64,000 nt of DNA from TOLSYN sp963849065 (GCA_963849065.1 CAWKFM010000001.1:124001-188000), one strand, 5' to 3'; positions 16,006 through 25,022 are shown, counted from the stretch's first letter. Numbers and translations: made by a program. The notes: generated from the letters alone by a model not told the origin.

Positions 16006-16869
16006 ATGAAGAAGTTTATGCTGGCCCTAGCCGTCCTTGCCCTTGGCACTTTCGCCATGGCCCAGATCCAGATCCCCACGTCCGACGTCCTGGGCGCTCA
16101 CCTGAACTACGGCCGCGGTTGCGCGGGCTGCCACGCTCCTCACAGCGGCGCGGCCGGCAACGGTGCCAACAAGTCCGGGAAGAGCACTGTTTCGTCCGCC
16201 ATGCTTTGGGGCCAGGATTGGGGTGCTCTGGCGGGGCAGACCATCGTCTTTGCCAACAACACGACTGAAGTGTTGCCCAGCGACATGCTCTCGACCGACA
16301 CCGACCCGAACGTGAAGAACACGATGCCCTGCCTCAGCTGCCACGACGGCAACCTGGCGACGGGCGCGATGATGAAGAACGTGGTCTATGAGTCCCTGCC
16401 CGGAACCTACGGCAACCTTCCGATTCCGACCCTGCTGAACAGCGGCAGCGCGGGCGGCAATAACGTGTACGCTGCTTCGCACCCGGTGGGTCTGAACGCC
16501 AACGTCAGCTGCGGCGGCCAGTACAACTGGGATTGCACCGAGACCAACGGCGTGATCTCGATGAACGGCCCGCAGTCGGGCCAGTTCATTAAGGACTACG
16601 GCTGGTTTGTCAGCATCTCGGCCTATAACAACAAATCGGTTGTCACCTGCACCAGCTGCCACAACCAGCACTCGATGAACGCCGTCCAGGTTACCGCCAG
16701 CAACTCGAGCCAGCCCGCTGGCACCTACGCGACGATGTTCTTCATCCGTGGCCCCTACAACCCGGCCAGCACCACCACGGGTTCGAACCAGACGGCTCAG
16801 TTCTGCCGCCAGTGCCACGGTGGCGAGTCGAACGAAGCGCAGGGCGCCAACCTGCCGACCGTGTTCTAA
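16006..16869 (+). CDS. Secreted tetraheme cytochrome c, third paralogue
   Basis: The product is 287 residues with a strong CAGGAGG site and signal peptide MKKFMLALAVLALGTFAMAQ. It has the same four CxxCH motifs as the gene at 14232. The mature chain contains exactly eight histidines: four in CxxCH and four (GAHL, CHAPH, SHPVG, CHNQH) free to act as the second axial ligand, the simplest possible all-bis-His tetraheme. The SCGG...WDC cysteine pair is conserved and may form a disulphide. Differences from the second paralogue are conservative or lie in the signal peptide. It is followed by the same terminator hairpin and then the prolyl isomerase gene. Confidence 0.92.
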   Translation: MKKFMLALAVLALGTFAMAQIQIPTSDVLGAHLNYGRGCAGCHAPHSGAAGNGANKSGKSTVSSAMLWGQDWGALAGQTIVFANNTTEVLPSDMLSTDTDPNVKNTMPCLSCHDGNLATGAMMKNVVYESLPGTYGNLPIPTLLNSGSAGGNNVYAASHPVGLNANVSCGGQYNWDCTETNGVISMNGPQSGQFIKDYGWFVSISAYNNKSVVTCTSCHNQHSMNAVQVTASNSSQPAGTYATMFFIRGPYNPASTTTGSNQTAQFCRQCHGGESNEAQGANLPTVF

Positions 16870-16888
16870 ACTTAACCAACCGCAGTAT

Positions 16889-16912
16889 GGGGGAGAGAGA
16901 AATCTCTCCCCC
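16889..16912 (+). terminator. Rho-independent terminator after the third tetraheme gene
   Basis: Same perfect 10-bp stem and GAAA loop as at 15116-15139, followed by TTCG. Being in front of the prolyl isomerase gene, it may let high cytochrome transcription drop before the downstream genes. Confidence 0.85.
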
Positions 16913-16953
16913 TTCGTTATGTTACAATTTGCTGTATTCAGTAGCGAGGAATC

Positions 16954-17976
16954 ATGAAGTTCAATCTCTCAGTCTGTGCTGTGCTCATCGCGGCACTTAC
17001 CCCCATCTCCGCCCAACTTGCCACCTCTCATACGCCCCAACAATACCCCAGTTTCGAGTCGGATGTCCCGCTGCAGGCTGTGGGTAAGCCGGTTGCCAGG
17101 GTCAACGGAGCCGAGCTGACGGACCGGGATCTACTCAATACGATGTATGCCATGTTCCCGTGGGCGCGCCAGCACAACGGCTCGGTTCCGAAGTCGATGG
17201 AGAAAGATATCCGCGCGGGCGCGATGAAGATGATGATCTTCGAGGAACTGGTGTATCAGGAGGCGACGCGCCGCAAAATGACGGTGCCAGAGACGAAGCT
17301 GCGCAAGGCCGAAGCTGCTTATGAGGGCCGCTTCGACAATCCGAGGCAGTACCTCGCGTATGTGCAGGCCAGTTACGGTGGCTCGCAGGCGCTGCTGCGC
17401 AGCAAGATCCGGCGCTCCTTGTTGATCGATCAGTTCCTGCAGGCGGAGGTCGATCAAAAGGCCACCATCTCCGATGCTGCGATCAAGGACTACTACCTCA
17501 AGAACTTGAAACAGTTTGACATCAATGAATCCTATTCCTTCCAGTCGATCTCGATTCTCCCCCCGAATAATGCGACTGCGGATCAGCTGAAAGAGGCGCG
17601 CAAGCGGGCTGATAATGTCATTAAGCTGGCCAAGGCGTCGAAGACCTACATGGAGTTCGGATTGTTGGCGGAAAAGTACAGCGACGACGATTATCGCGTG
17701 GTGCTGGGCGACCACAAGGCGGTGGAACGCTCCAAGTTGCCGCCGAACGTGACGCAGATCCTGCTGGCGATGAAGCCGGAAGATGTGAGCGACCTCATTC
17801 AGCTCGGCAATGACTACACGATCCTGCGGCTGAATAAGCACATACCGGCTGGCCATGCGAAATTTGAAGACGTGAAAGAGTCGCTACGGAAAAATCTGAA
17901 GCAGGGTAAGTTGGAGCAATTGCGCTCGGCCCTGGACAAGAAGTTGCACGAAAACGCCAAGATTCAAGTGCTGTGA
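16954..17976 (+). CDS. Secreted SurA/PrsA-like peptidyl-prolyl isomerase (parvulin family)
   Basis: The product is 340 residues with a GAGGAATC Shine-Dalgarno and a signal peptide ending near ISAQ. Residues about 45-165 match the SurA N-terminal chaperone type: a VARVNGAELTDRDLLN opening, then helices rich in Lys/Glu/Arg with Glu-Glu-Leu-Val-Tyr-Gln-Glu-Ala. Residues about 185-300 form the parvulin-like part (SFQSISILPP, then a FGLLAEKYSDD segment), but some usual parvulin active-site residues are not obvious, so it may act mainly as a chaperone. It is expected in the periplasm, helping outer-membrane or secreted proteins fold. Its position between the tetraheme genes and the beta-barrel gene points to those as clients, by inference. 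Confidence 0.8.
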   Translation: MKFNLSVCAVLIAALTPISAQLATSHTPQQYPSFESDVPLQAVGKPVARVNGAELTDRDLLNTMYAMFPWARQHNGSVPKSMEKDIRAGAMKMMIFEELVYQEATRRKMTVPETKLRKAEAAYEGRFDNPRQYLAYVQASYGGSQALLRSKIRRSLLIDQFLQAEVDQKATISDAAIKDYYLKNLKQFDINESYSFQSISILPPNNATADQLKEARKRADNVIKLAKASKTYMEFGLLAEKYSDDDYRVVLGDHKAVERSKLPPNVTQILLAMKPEDVSDLIQLGNDYTILRLNKHIPAGHAKFEDVKESLRKNLKQGKLEQLRSALDKKLHENAKIQVL

Positions 17977-18477
17977 ACCCATTCGCCAGGCGGACTCCGG
18001 GTAGGGTTTGTTGGGCCAGGCTGAGTCCGATGCGGGGGTAGATTGCTGGCGGACGGGACGCGATGGCAGACTGCCACGGAATTGCTGATTAACCCAGCGG
18101 ACTGTTGCTCGATGAAACATGTTTCTCTGAAACATGTTTCTCTTTTTTGCGCCATCGGACTGGCCGGTGGCCATGGCCGGAATCTCAAGGCTGTGATGGT
18201 GGGCTGCAGCGACCAACATAAGTTCCCAGCGACCGACAAATGTTCATCGCGCCGACTGCTTACGCTTTGTGCGGCGTCGCGTCTAACGGGCATGAAGAAA
18301 AACTTCTCTTCGCCTTTACAATTCTACATTTCTGGCGGATGCAGGTCCGTGTACAATGCCCGGTAGCCATCTCGAGCGAGCACGTGGCTTTGCAGTACAG
18401 TATGGCGTACTCGGTGCCGATAGAAGGCTGGGGGCCGGAACGCAGCCAGTTTTTTTTACGCATGTCGGAGCCCACTC
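17977..18477. other. Intergenic region before the beta-barrel gene
   Basis: About 500 bases with no credible gene. It holds the twin palindrome at 18114-18140 followed by a T-run, and should contain the promoter of the beta-barrel gene. GGAG seven bases before 18478 is that gene's Shine-Dalgarno. Confidence 0.5.
18114..18140 (+). terminator. Twin palindromes GAAACATGTTTC x2 with a T-run
   Basis: Two perfect copies of the 12-base palindrome GAAACATGTTTC (18114-18125 and 18129-18140) are separated by TCT and followed by TCTTTTTTG. Because each copy is its own reverse complement, the two can pair as a 12-bp stem with a 3-base loop plus T-tract, i.e. an intrinsic terminator. Equally, they could be a double operator for a dimeric regulator, with centres 15 bp apart. 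The sequence alone does not decide. Confidence 0.6.
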
Positions 18478-20331
18478 ATGAGGTACTCACAGCTGAGCCG
18501 CTTGACACAAGCTGCCCTCATGCTTTTGGGGGGAGTTTTGGTATGCGCGGTTCCGCTTCAGGCCCAGGTCCAATTCGACAACCTCAACATGACTGCCAGC
18601 GGCGTCGTATCCGCCTCGTACGTGGGAGATTACGGGAACCTGACAAGTTCGGACCACAGTCTTGGTGTGGGAGCCACCGGCGCGATTGCGGGTTATTACT
18701 TCAACCCCAACTTTCTCTCCTTTAACGCCAACCCCTACTACAATCAGTCGCGGGACAACTCCACCTCTTTTGCCACTTCCAACTCCAGCGGCGTGGATAG
18801 CTCGGTTGCGATCTTCTCGGGCAGCCATTTTCCCGGTAACTTCAATTATTCCAACTCTTTTAACAGCAGTGGGAGCTTTGACGTACCAGGGATGGCTAAC
18901 TTCACGACCCATGGCAGCAGCGAATCCTACGGCATTAACTGGGCGGAACGCCTGCCAAGCTTGCCCAAGTTATCCGTAAGCTTCTCGAAGACGGGCGGCG
19001 AAAATTCGATCTTCGGGGAGATCAAAACTGACACGACCAGTGCCCATAACTTTAATCTGAACGGAAGCTATTCGGTGTTGGGCTTCGGCTTGAACGCTTC
19101 CTATTACATAGGTGCTTCGAGCTCCGAGTTTCCCAATCTATTCACGAGCCAGACAGAGACCACCTCGACCAGGGCGACCGACCATGGGTATTCCTTGACT
19201 GCGTCGCGCGGTCTCTTCTGGAACGGTTCCATGTTCTCAAGCTTTACTTCATCGACTGCGCACACCTTTGACTCAAACTTGCAAGAAAGCTATTCGGTGG
19301 ACAATCTCAATGCGGGCTCGTCGTTCCACCCAATCAGGAATTTCAGCCTTTCGGATGGCTTCACGTACTCGAGCAGCCTCAGCGGCAACATCGAACAGCA
19401 GTTGCTCTCCTCTGGCGTGGTGGTACCGGTATCGTTCGAGGCCCCGGCCGGCCATGCTTACGGCTTTACGGCCGCCGCCGGTTATACGCCCCTTCCGCAC
19501 CTGCTGGTGTCGGGCGAGTTCCAGCGTCGGGTGCAGCAATACAACGGGACCACGTATGGGGACAACACCTACGACGCCTCCGCCAGCTACTTCCATATTC
19601 TATTCGGAGGCAATCTCAACGCAGGCCTGACCCTGATTGACGGCACATCGAGCACCGTCTCCGGGAACACACTTGGTTTCTCCGCCAACGGCACGTACAG
19701 CCGAAAGGTCGGCCAGTGGCGCACGAATGCCAACTTCGATTATACGCAGAATGTAACTTCGCTCCTGGTTACGTACACCACTTCCGGCTATGGCTACTCC
19801 GGAAATCTGAGACGGAAGTGGCAGTTCTACAGCGTCGCCTTCGGCGCCGGTGGTAGCCGCACCGGCCTGAGTCAAGGCGGGGCTGCAAACGAGAGCAATA
19901 ACGTGAATACCGGTATAGGTTTGGGAAAATGGGCCAGCCTGAGCGCAAGTTATTCTACGTCGAGCGGAAGCGGACTTCTAGGCGCCGCGGGAATCACACA
20001 AACTCCGGTTCCGCCGACGCTCCTTCCCGTCACATCAATGATTCTCTTCGGGGGCAAAAGTTACTCGTATTCGATCGGCGCCACACCGCTAAGCCGGCTT
20101 ACGCTCTCAGCGGCCTACTCGAGAGGGGAGTCCACGTCCTCTACCACCGGTACGCCCACGTTCCAGAATTCGACCGAAGTCTTTAACGCTCTGGTGCAGT
20201 ATCAATTCCGGAAGATGTATATCTCGGGCGGATACAGTAAATTGATTCAGGGGTTTTCGTCGACGGGAGTCGCGCCGCAACAATTCTCTAACTATTATAT
20301 AAGTATATCGCGATGGTTCAAGTTCTTCTAG
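18478..20331 (+). CDS. Predicted outer-membrane beta-barrel (porin-like) protein of the cytochrome locus
   Basis: The product is 617 residues. The signal peptide covers about residues 1-30 (ending LQAQ). The mature chain has dense alternating hydrophobic/polar strands rich in Ser, Asn, Gly, Tyr and Phe throughout, no cytoplasmic-type helices, and ends in RWFKFF; a C-terminal Phe is the classic outer-membrane barrel signal. No CxxCH is present. Size and context (prolyl isomerase upstream, propeller and 11-12-heme cytochrome downstream with overlapping genes) match the barrel component of porin-cytochrome conduits such as MtrB or the Geobacter Omb/Ext barrels in role, though I cannot claim homology to any of them. 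It probably carries electrons' cytochrome partners, or cytochrome subunits, through the outer membrane. Confidence 0.75.
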   Translation: MRYSQLSRLTQAALMLLGGVLVCAVPLQAQVQFDNLNMTASGVVSASYVGDYGNLTSSDHSLGVGATGAIAGYYFNPNFLSFNANPYYNQSRDNSTSFATSNSSGVDSSVAIFSGSHFPGNFNYSNSFNSSGSFDVPGMANFTTHGSSESYGINWAERLPSLPKLSVSFSKTGGENSIFGEIKTDTTSAHNFNLNGSYSVLGFGLNASYYIGASSSEFPNLFTSQTETTSTRATDHGYSLTASRGLFWNGSMFSSFTSSTAHTFDSNLQESYSVDNLNAGSSFHPIRNFSLSDGFTYSSSLSGNIEQQLLSSGVVVPVSFEAPAGHAYGFTAAAGYTPLPHLLVSGEFQRRVQQYNGTTYGDNTYDASASYFHILFGGNLNAGLTLIDGTSSTVSGNTLGFSANGTYSRKVGQWRTNANFDYTQNVTSLLVTYTTSGYGYSGNLRRKWQFYSVAFGAGGSRTGLSQGGAANESNNVNTGIGLGKWASLSASYSTSSGSGLLGAAGITQTPVPPTLLPVTSMILFGGKSYSYSIGATPLSRLTLSAAYSRGESTSSTTGTPTFQNSTEVFNALVQYQFRKMYISGGYSKLIQGFSSTGVAPQQFSNYYISISRWFKFF

Positions 20332-21410
20332 GTAGCGGGCGCGGACGGAGCCTTCGGCTCGCTCTGACCATGGGCGTTGCCGCGCTGTTGCTGATGACAC
20401 CGGCGCTGGCCGCGAAGCAGCCGAAGGCGGCTGAGCCGGCTCCTCCCGACCTGCTGCTGGATGGCGGGCGCAAGCTCAGCTTCGAACGCAGCTTCAGCTC
20501 CGAACGTGAGGTGAAGTCCAAGCGCGGATTCTGGCAAAAGCTGGTGGATGTAGTGGCCGGTGAGCCGAATTTTCATTTTATGGTTCGCCCCTACAGCGTG
20601 GTGGTGGATTCTCGCGGCCGAATCATCGTGACAGACCCCGGTGCGCGCGGGGTCCACATCTTCGATTTCGCGCAGCAAAAGTACAAGTTTGTTTCGCGTC
20701 CCGAAGGCAGCGACCCCATGCGTTCGCCGCAGTGCGTGGCCGTAGACGCCCAAGACAATATTTACGTGACCGATTCGGATGCGGGCAAGCTGTTCGTGTT
20801 TGACGCCAACGGGAAGTATCGGCGAATGATCGGGAGTCTGAAGGGTGGAGAAGGCTACTTTAAACGTCCCACGGGGATTGCCGTGGATTCGGCGGCGCAA
20901 CGCATCTTTGTGACGGACACGCTGCGCAGCCAGGTTTTCGTTCTCGACATGCAGGGCAACGTTCTGCAGACCATCGGCAGTCGCGGCCAGGGCAACGGGG
21001 AGTTCAATTTCCCCACCGAGCTGCGGCTGGTTGGACAGGACTTGATGGTGGTGGACGCGATGAATTTCCGGGTGCAGGTGATGGACCGGTCCGGACATTT
21101 TCGCTATGCGACGGGACTGCTCGGCGACAACTCCGGATCGATCTTCCGTCCCAAGGGAATTGCGCTGGATTCGGAGGGCGATCTGTACGTGGTGGATGCG
21201 CTGCTGGGCGCGGTGCAGGTTTTTGATCGCCAAGGAGAGCTGCTGTACTACTTCGGAAAGACCGGGACAAAACCTGGAGAGTTTCAGCTGCCAGCCGGAC
21301 TCTTTATTGATGGCAACGACCGTATCTATGTAGTGGATTCGTACAACCGGCGAGTGCAGGTCTTTCATTACTACGGATCGCACCAGTCCGCGAAGGGGGA
21401 TCGTCAATGA
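20313..21410 (+). CDS. Secreted NHL-repeat beta-propeller protein, second
   Basis: The product is 365 residues. The ATG overlaps the end of the barrel gene by 19 bases and lacks a clear Shine-Dalgarno, suggesting translational coupling; a later in-frame ATG (20370) would cut the signal peptide. The signal segment ends near PALAAK. A short region with FWQKLVDVVAGE precedes about six NHL blades (residues 90-360), with repeats such as GIAVDSAAQRIFVTD and GIALDSEGDLYVVD. It is related in architecture to the protein at 11326. It overlaps the next gene by four bases. Probable binding platform in assembly or docking of the cytochrome complex. Confidence 0.85.
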   Translation: MVQVLLGSGRGRSLRLALTMGVAALLLMTPALAAKQPKAAEPAPPDLLLDGGRKLSFERSFSSEREVKSKRGFWQKLVDVVAGEPNFHFMVRPYSVVVDSRGRIIVTDPGARGVHIFDFAQQKYKFVSRPEGSDPMRSPQCVAVDAQDNIYVTDSDAGKLFVFDANGKYRRMIGSLKGGEGYFKRPTGIAVDSAAQRIFVTDTLRSQVFVLDMQGNVLQTIGSRGQGNGEFNFPTELRLVGQDLMVVDAMNFRVQVMDRSGHFRYATGLLGDNSGSIFRPKGIALDSEGDLYVVDALLGAVQVFDRQGELLYYFGKTGTKPGEFQLPAGLFIDGNDRIYVVDSYNRRVQVFHYYGSHQSAKGDRQ

Positions 21411-23320
21411 GGCCTAGAACTTTAGCGGGATGCCTGATCCTCGCGATGGCTGCGGGAAGCTTATCGGCACAGATCAACGGAGATGTGATCGGCGTGCACG
21501 ACTTGGGACCGGGAAGCAAGTCTCCCATCAAGGGAGCGAGCCCCAATATTTGCTTGTACTGCCATGCCCCTCACTTCAGCGCGGGCAAGGGCCCCCTGTG
21601 GAACCAGAAGTTCTCGACCCAGACCTATACTCCGTACACCGGCAGCACCTATGTTGAGAAGGGCAATACTCAGCCCCCAATTGGCGGTCCCAGTTCCCTG
21701 TGCCTCAGCTGTCATGACGGAACCGTTGCGCCGGGAACGACCGTGGCCTACGGCACGCTTAGAATGAATGGGGCGATGGCCGCCGCCGACGTTTTTGGGA
21801 CGAACCTATCGAACTCGCATCCATTCAGTCTTACACTTCCGCTGTCTGACTCCATCGAAATCGCTGCCAGCCTGGTTTCACAGCACAAAACGATAGATCC
21901 AACCGGCGCGGTGCACCTGGTTCAAGGCAATATCGAGTGTACTTCCTGCCACAATCCGCATGTTCAGGCCAAGGACACGGTCTCTCTGAATTTTCTGGTG
22001 CGCGACAGTTCGAGCGGACAATTGTGCCTTGCCTGTCACGACCCGACCCGGACCATCTCCGGGCAGGTGAACCCGCTGGCGAACTGGCAATTAAGCATTC
22101 ATGCCACCAACACTAATAAGATCACGGTTGGAACCTACAGCACGGTGGCGTTGAATGCCTGTGTCTCCTGTCATGCGCCGCATGAGGCGGGCGGGCCGTC
22201 GCGTCTGCTGCGGGAGCCGAACGAGCAAGCATGCATAGCCTGTCACAGCGGTGGTCCGAATGTCTCTCCGTCCACGCTGAACGTCTTTGCCGAGTTCGCC
22301 AAGATCAGCCATCCGTTTCCGGTGGGCACCAAGACCCATGATGCCGACGAGTTGCTCCAGTCCAACACCGGCGCGCCTCCTGCGGTGGTACTCAACAACA
22401 ACCGTCACGCCACCTGTGCGGACTGCCACAACTCTCATGCGGCCATGCCGACGACCACCTTCACGGTTCCGCCGTCCGTCCGTCCCTCGCAGAGTGGAAT
22501 TGCCGGCATCAGCGCGATCGACGGCACGACCATCGTGAATCCCTCGGTCAACCAGTATCAAAACTGCTTCCGCTGCCACGGCACCAGCTCAGGCAAGACG
22601 GTCAACGTCATCTACGGATACCTGCCTGCGCGGGCGGTGGCCGCAGGAGATCCGCTGAACGTCATTCTGGAGTTCAGTTTAACCGCGACCTCCAGCCACC
22701 CTGTGACTCAAATCAGCGGCAGTTTGCTGCCGCAGCCCAGCCTACGTTCGAACATGCTGAATCTGGACGGGATCACCAACGGCCGCCTGATGGGCAACCA
22801 GATCTTCTGCACCGATTGTCACAACAGCGATGACAACCGGGAGTTTGGGGGCATTGGGCCCAACGGCCCGCACGGCTCCAAGTGGACCCACATGCTCGAG
22901 CGCCAATACATAGCCAGCCAGGCGCCCGGGCCGGGACAACTGATTACAAACCTGTATCCGAATCCCGACACCAGCGTCAACGGCCCCTATGCTCTGTGCG
23001 GCAAGTGTCACGACCTGGTGAACCACATCATGCAGAATGACAGCTTCACCCAGCATTCGACCCACATCGGAGCAGGCTTTTCCTGCTCGGTTTGCCACAC
23101 GGCCCACGGCATGGGCGCGAGAAGTGCGACCATCAGCGGGGAGAGGCTGGTGAATTTCGATGTGAACGTGGTCGCAGCCAACGGACCAACGCCCATTTCG
23201 TACAATCGGAGTGCGAACAGCTGCTCGCTCGTCTGCCACGGAGTGGCTCACAATGCGAATGGCTCGATTGTCGGTGCGGCTCTTGGAGCGGGGCGGAAGG
23301 CGAGCGGGTCAGTAAAGTAA
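21407..23320 (+). CDS. Secreted 11-12-heme cytochrome c
   Basis: The product is 637 residues; its start overlaps the propeller stop (ATGA), so it is co-translated with that gene. The signal peptide ends near SLSAQ. Eleven canonical CxxCH motifs run from CLYCH (residue 49) to CSVCH (about residue 565), many as CHAPH or CHNPH. A twelfth site near residue 605 reads CSLVCH, a CX3CH variant that may still bind haem. The N-terminus (DVIGVHDLGPGSKSP, then CHAPH) resembles the start of the tetraheme proteins here. With the barrel and propeller it forms the end of the + strand locus. Likely the conduit cytochrome or an outer-surface electron acceptor. Confidence 0.9.
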   Translation: MRPRTLAGCLILAMAAGSLSAQINGDVIGVHDLGPGSKSPIKGASPNICLYCHAPHFSAGKGPLWNQKFSTQTYTPYTGSTYVEKGNTQPPIGGPSSLCLSCHDGTVAPGTTVAYGTLRMNGAMAAADVFGTNLSNSHPFSLTLPLSDSIEIAASLVSQHKTIDPTGAVHLVQGNIECTSCHNPHVQAKDTVSLNFLVRDSSSGQLCLACHDPTRTISGQVNPLANWQLSIHATNTNKITVGTYSTVALNACVSCHAPHEAGGPSRLLREPNEQACIACHSGGPNVSPSTLNVFAEFAKISHPFPVGTKTHDADELLQSNTGAPPAVVLNNNRHATCADCHNSHAAMPTTTFTVPPSVRPSQSGIAGISAIDGTTIVNPSVNQYQNCFRCHGTSSGKTVNVIYGYLPARAVAAGDPLNVILEFSLTATSSHPVTQISGSLLPQPSLRSNMLNLDGITNGRLMGNQIFCTDCHNSDDNREFGGIGPNGPHGSKWTHMLERQYIASQAPGPGQLITNLYPNPDTSVNGPYALCGKCHDLVNHIMQNDSFTQHSTHIGAGFSCSVCHTAHGMGARSATISGERLVNFDVNVVAANGPTPISYNRSANSCSLVCHGVAHNANGSIVGAALGAGRKASGSVK

Positions 23321-23449
23321 AGCCTCCGCTCTGTATAGGCGCGCCGGAAGGAGAGGCGGCGTCGCCGAAAGCACGTTTCAGTCGCCGTTGGGCTGTGAGC
23401 TCCGCAGCCAGTTGGGATGCAGGGCGCATGCGATTGCGGGAAGACAGCT

Positions 23450-24943
23450 ATGATCATGCAGAAGACTTCTGAGGCAAGAACTGCGGCACCTCGCCATTCC
23501 CCCGGCGCTACTCTGGTGCGTGTACTAGCCATGCTGGTGGTGTTCTGCTCCGCCGCGGCCTACGAGGCGGTCCACTTGTCTTCCCTGGCCGACACCGACG
23601 TGTGGTGGCATCTGAGCACAGGACTTTGGATACTCCGCCATCATGGGGTGCCCCACTTCGGAATCTTTTCCCAGTACTCGAATCTGCCGTGGATTGCGAG
23701 CAGCTGGGGATACGATGTATGGCTCGCGCTAGCCTATAAGCTCATAGGCCTGCGCGCTGTTCCCGTGACCCTGATGCTTTCGCAAGCAGCGCTTGCGGCG
23801 TTGGCATTCTTGTTGGCGCGCAGAGGGGGCGGCGGCTTCCCGCTTGCCCTTTTGCTCTCCGTTGTGTTTCAGTGCTCTTTTGCCGATTTGCAACTGCTGC
23901 CGAAGCTCTGCTCGCTCGTCTGCTTTGCCATCGAGCTGGCGTTACTGTTCGAGAGTCGGCGCGGCGGCAAGGTGCGGATCCTTTACTGGCTGCCTCCGCT
24001 GTTCGTCTTGTGGGCCGACTTACACCTGCAGTTTGTTCTGGGACTGATCGTGCTCCTTCTGTTGTTGGCGGCGACGATGGCCGAGCAGGTTGCCGGCCGC
24101 TTCGGCACACCCTGGTTTAAGTCAGGGCTGCCCCTTCTGCCGTCGGGAAAGGTTGCCGCGGTGACTGTGGCGTGCTTCATTGCCACTCTGCTCTCGCCGT
24201 ATACCTACCACACCTATGAGTTGGTGATCCACAATGCTGCTCCGCTGGTGTTCATCCCGGAAGAGCATGCCATGGATTTTCGGCATGCCCAGAATTACGT
24301 TCTGCTCCTGCTGGCCATGGCGGCCTTCTTCGCGCTAGGCAGGCGGCGTTCGCGCGATCTTTTCAAACTTGCGCTGATGATTGCCGGATCGATGCTGGCG
24401 TTTCGTATTCGCGGGGACGGCGGCTTTCTCGCCATAGCTTCCGTCGCGGTGATCGCCGAGGCTTTTTTCTTCGGGCAAACCGAGACGGAGCACGAGACAC
24501 CCGGGGATTGGGAAATTCCGGCAACGGTCTTGCTGGCCGCCATCGCTCTAGTGGCGGCTGGTTTTGTCATGCCAGCGAACCAGAAGCTGCTGGACAGGGT
24601 GGAAGAGAACTTTCCGGTGCGGGCCTGCGACTATATCCGGGAGAATCACCTTCCCGCTCCCCTGTTCAACGAATATCGGTGGGGCGGCTTCTTGACCTTC
24701 TATCTTCCCGACTATCCAGTTGTCATCGATGGCCGCACCAACCTGTATGGCGAGGAGCTTATCAGCCGATATTTCAGGCTGACGAATGCCGAGGTGCCGC
24801 TCAATGCCGATCCAACTTTCGCGGCTGCTCAAACCATTCTTCTGCCGGCAAACTCCGCTATGGCCATTGCGCTTGTCAAGTTCTCCGACTTTAAGACAGT
24901 GTATGGCGATACCGTCGCTACTGTACTGGTGCGTCAGAATTAA
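23450..24943 (+). CDS. Polytopic membrane protein, D-x-W/DGR family, paralogue 1
   Basis: The product is about 497 residues; ATG 23450 has GGGAAG seven bases upstream. After the first membrane segment comes DTDVWWHLSTG, with an acidic residue in the first periplasmic loop as in GT-C glycosyltransferases, then HFGIFSQYSNLPWIASSWGYD. About ten further membrane segments follow. The C-terminal soluble part has Asn-Glu-Tyr-Arg-Trp-Gly-Gly-Phe, then VVIDGRTNLYGEEL. Genes at 38768, 42270 and 44634 share all three landmarks, so the window holds four members. Family function is unknown to me; sugar transfer is suggested by the fold signature only. Confidence 0.75.
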   Translation: MIMQKTSEARTAAPRHSPGATLVRVLAMLVVFCSAAAYEAVHLSSLADTDVWWHLSTGLWILRHHGVPHFGIFSQYSNLPWIASSWGYDVWLALAYKLIGLRAVPVTLMLSQAALAALAFLLARRGGGGFPLALLLSVVFQCSFADLQLLPKLCSLVCFAIELALLFESRRGGKVRILYWLPPLFVLWADLHLQFVLGLIVLLLLLAATMAEQVAGRFGTPWFKSGLPLLPSGKVAAVTVACFIATLLSPYTYHTYELVIHNAAPLVFIPEEHAMDFRHAQNYVLLLLAMAAFFALGRRRSRDLFKLALMIAGSMLAFRIRGDGGFLAIASVAVIAEAFFFGQTETEHETPGDWEIPATVLLAAIALVAAGFVMPANQKLLDRVEENFPVRACDYIRENHLPAPLFNEYRWGGFLTFYLPDYPVVIDGRTNLYGEELISRYFRLTNAEVPLNADPTFAAAQTILLPANSAMAIALVKFSDFKTVYGDTVATVLVRQN

Positions 24944-25022
24944 TTTATACTTCCGGGACCGTCGCTCCGACGTACCCGAATGATACGCAACATGTAAAGC
25001 GCCGCGATTGGAGCCCAAGGCT

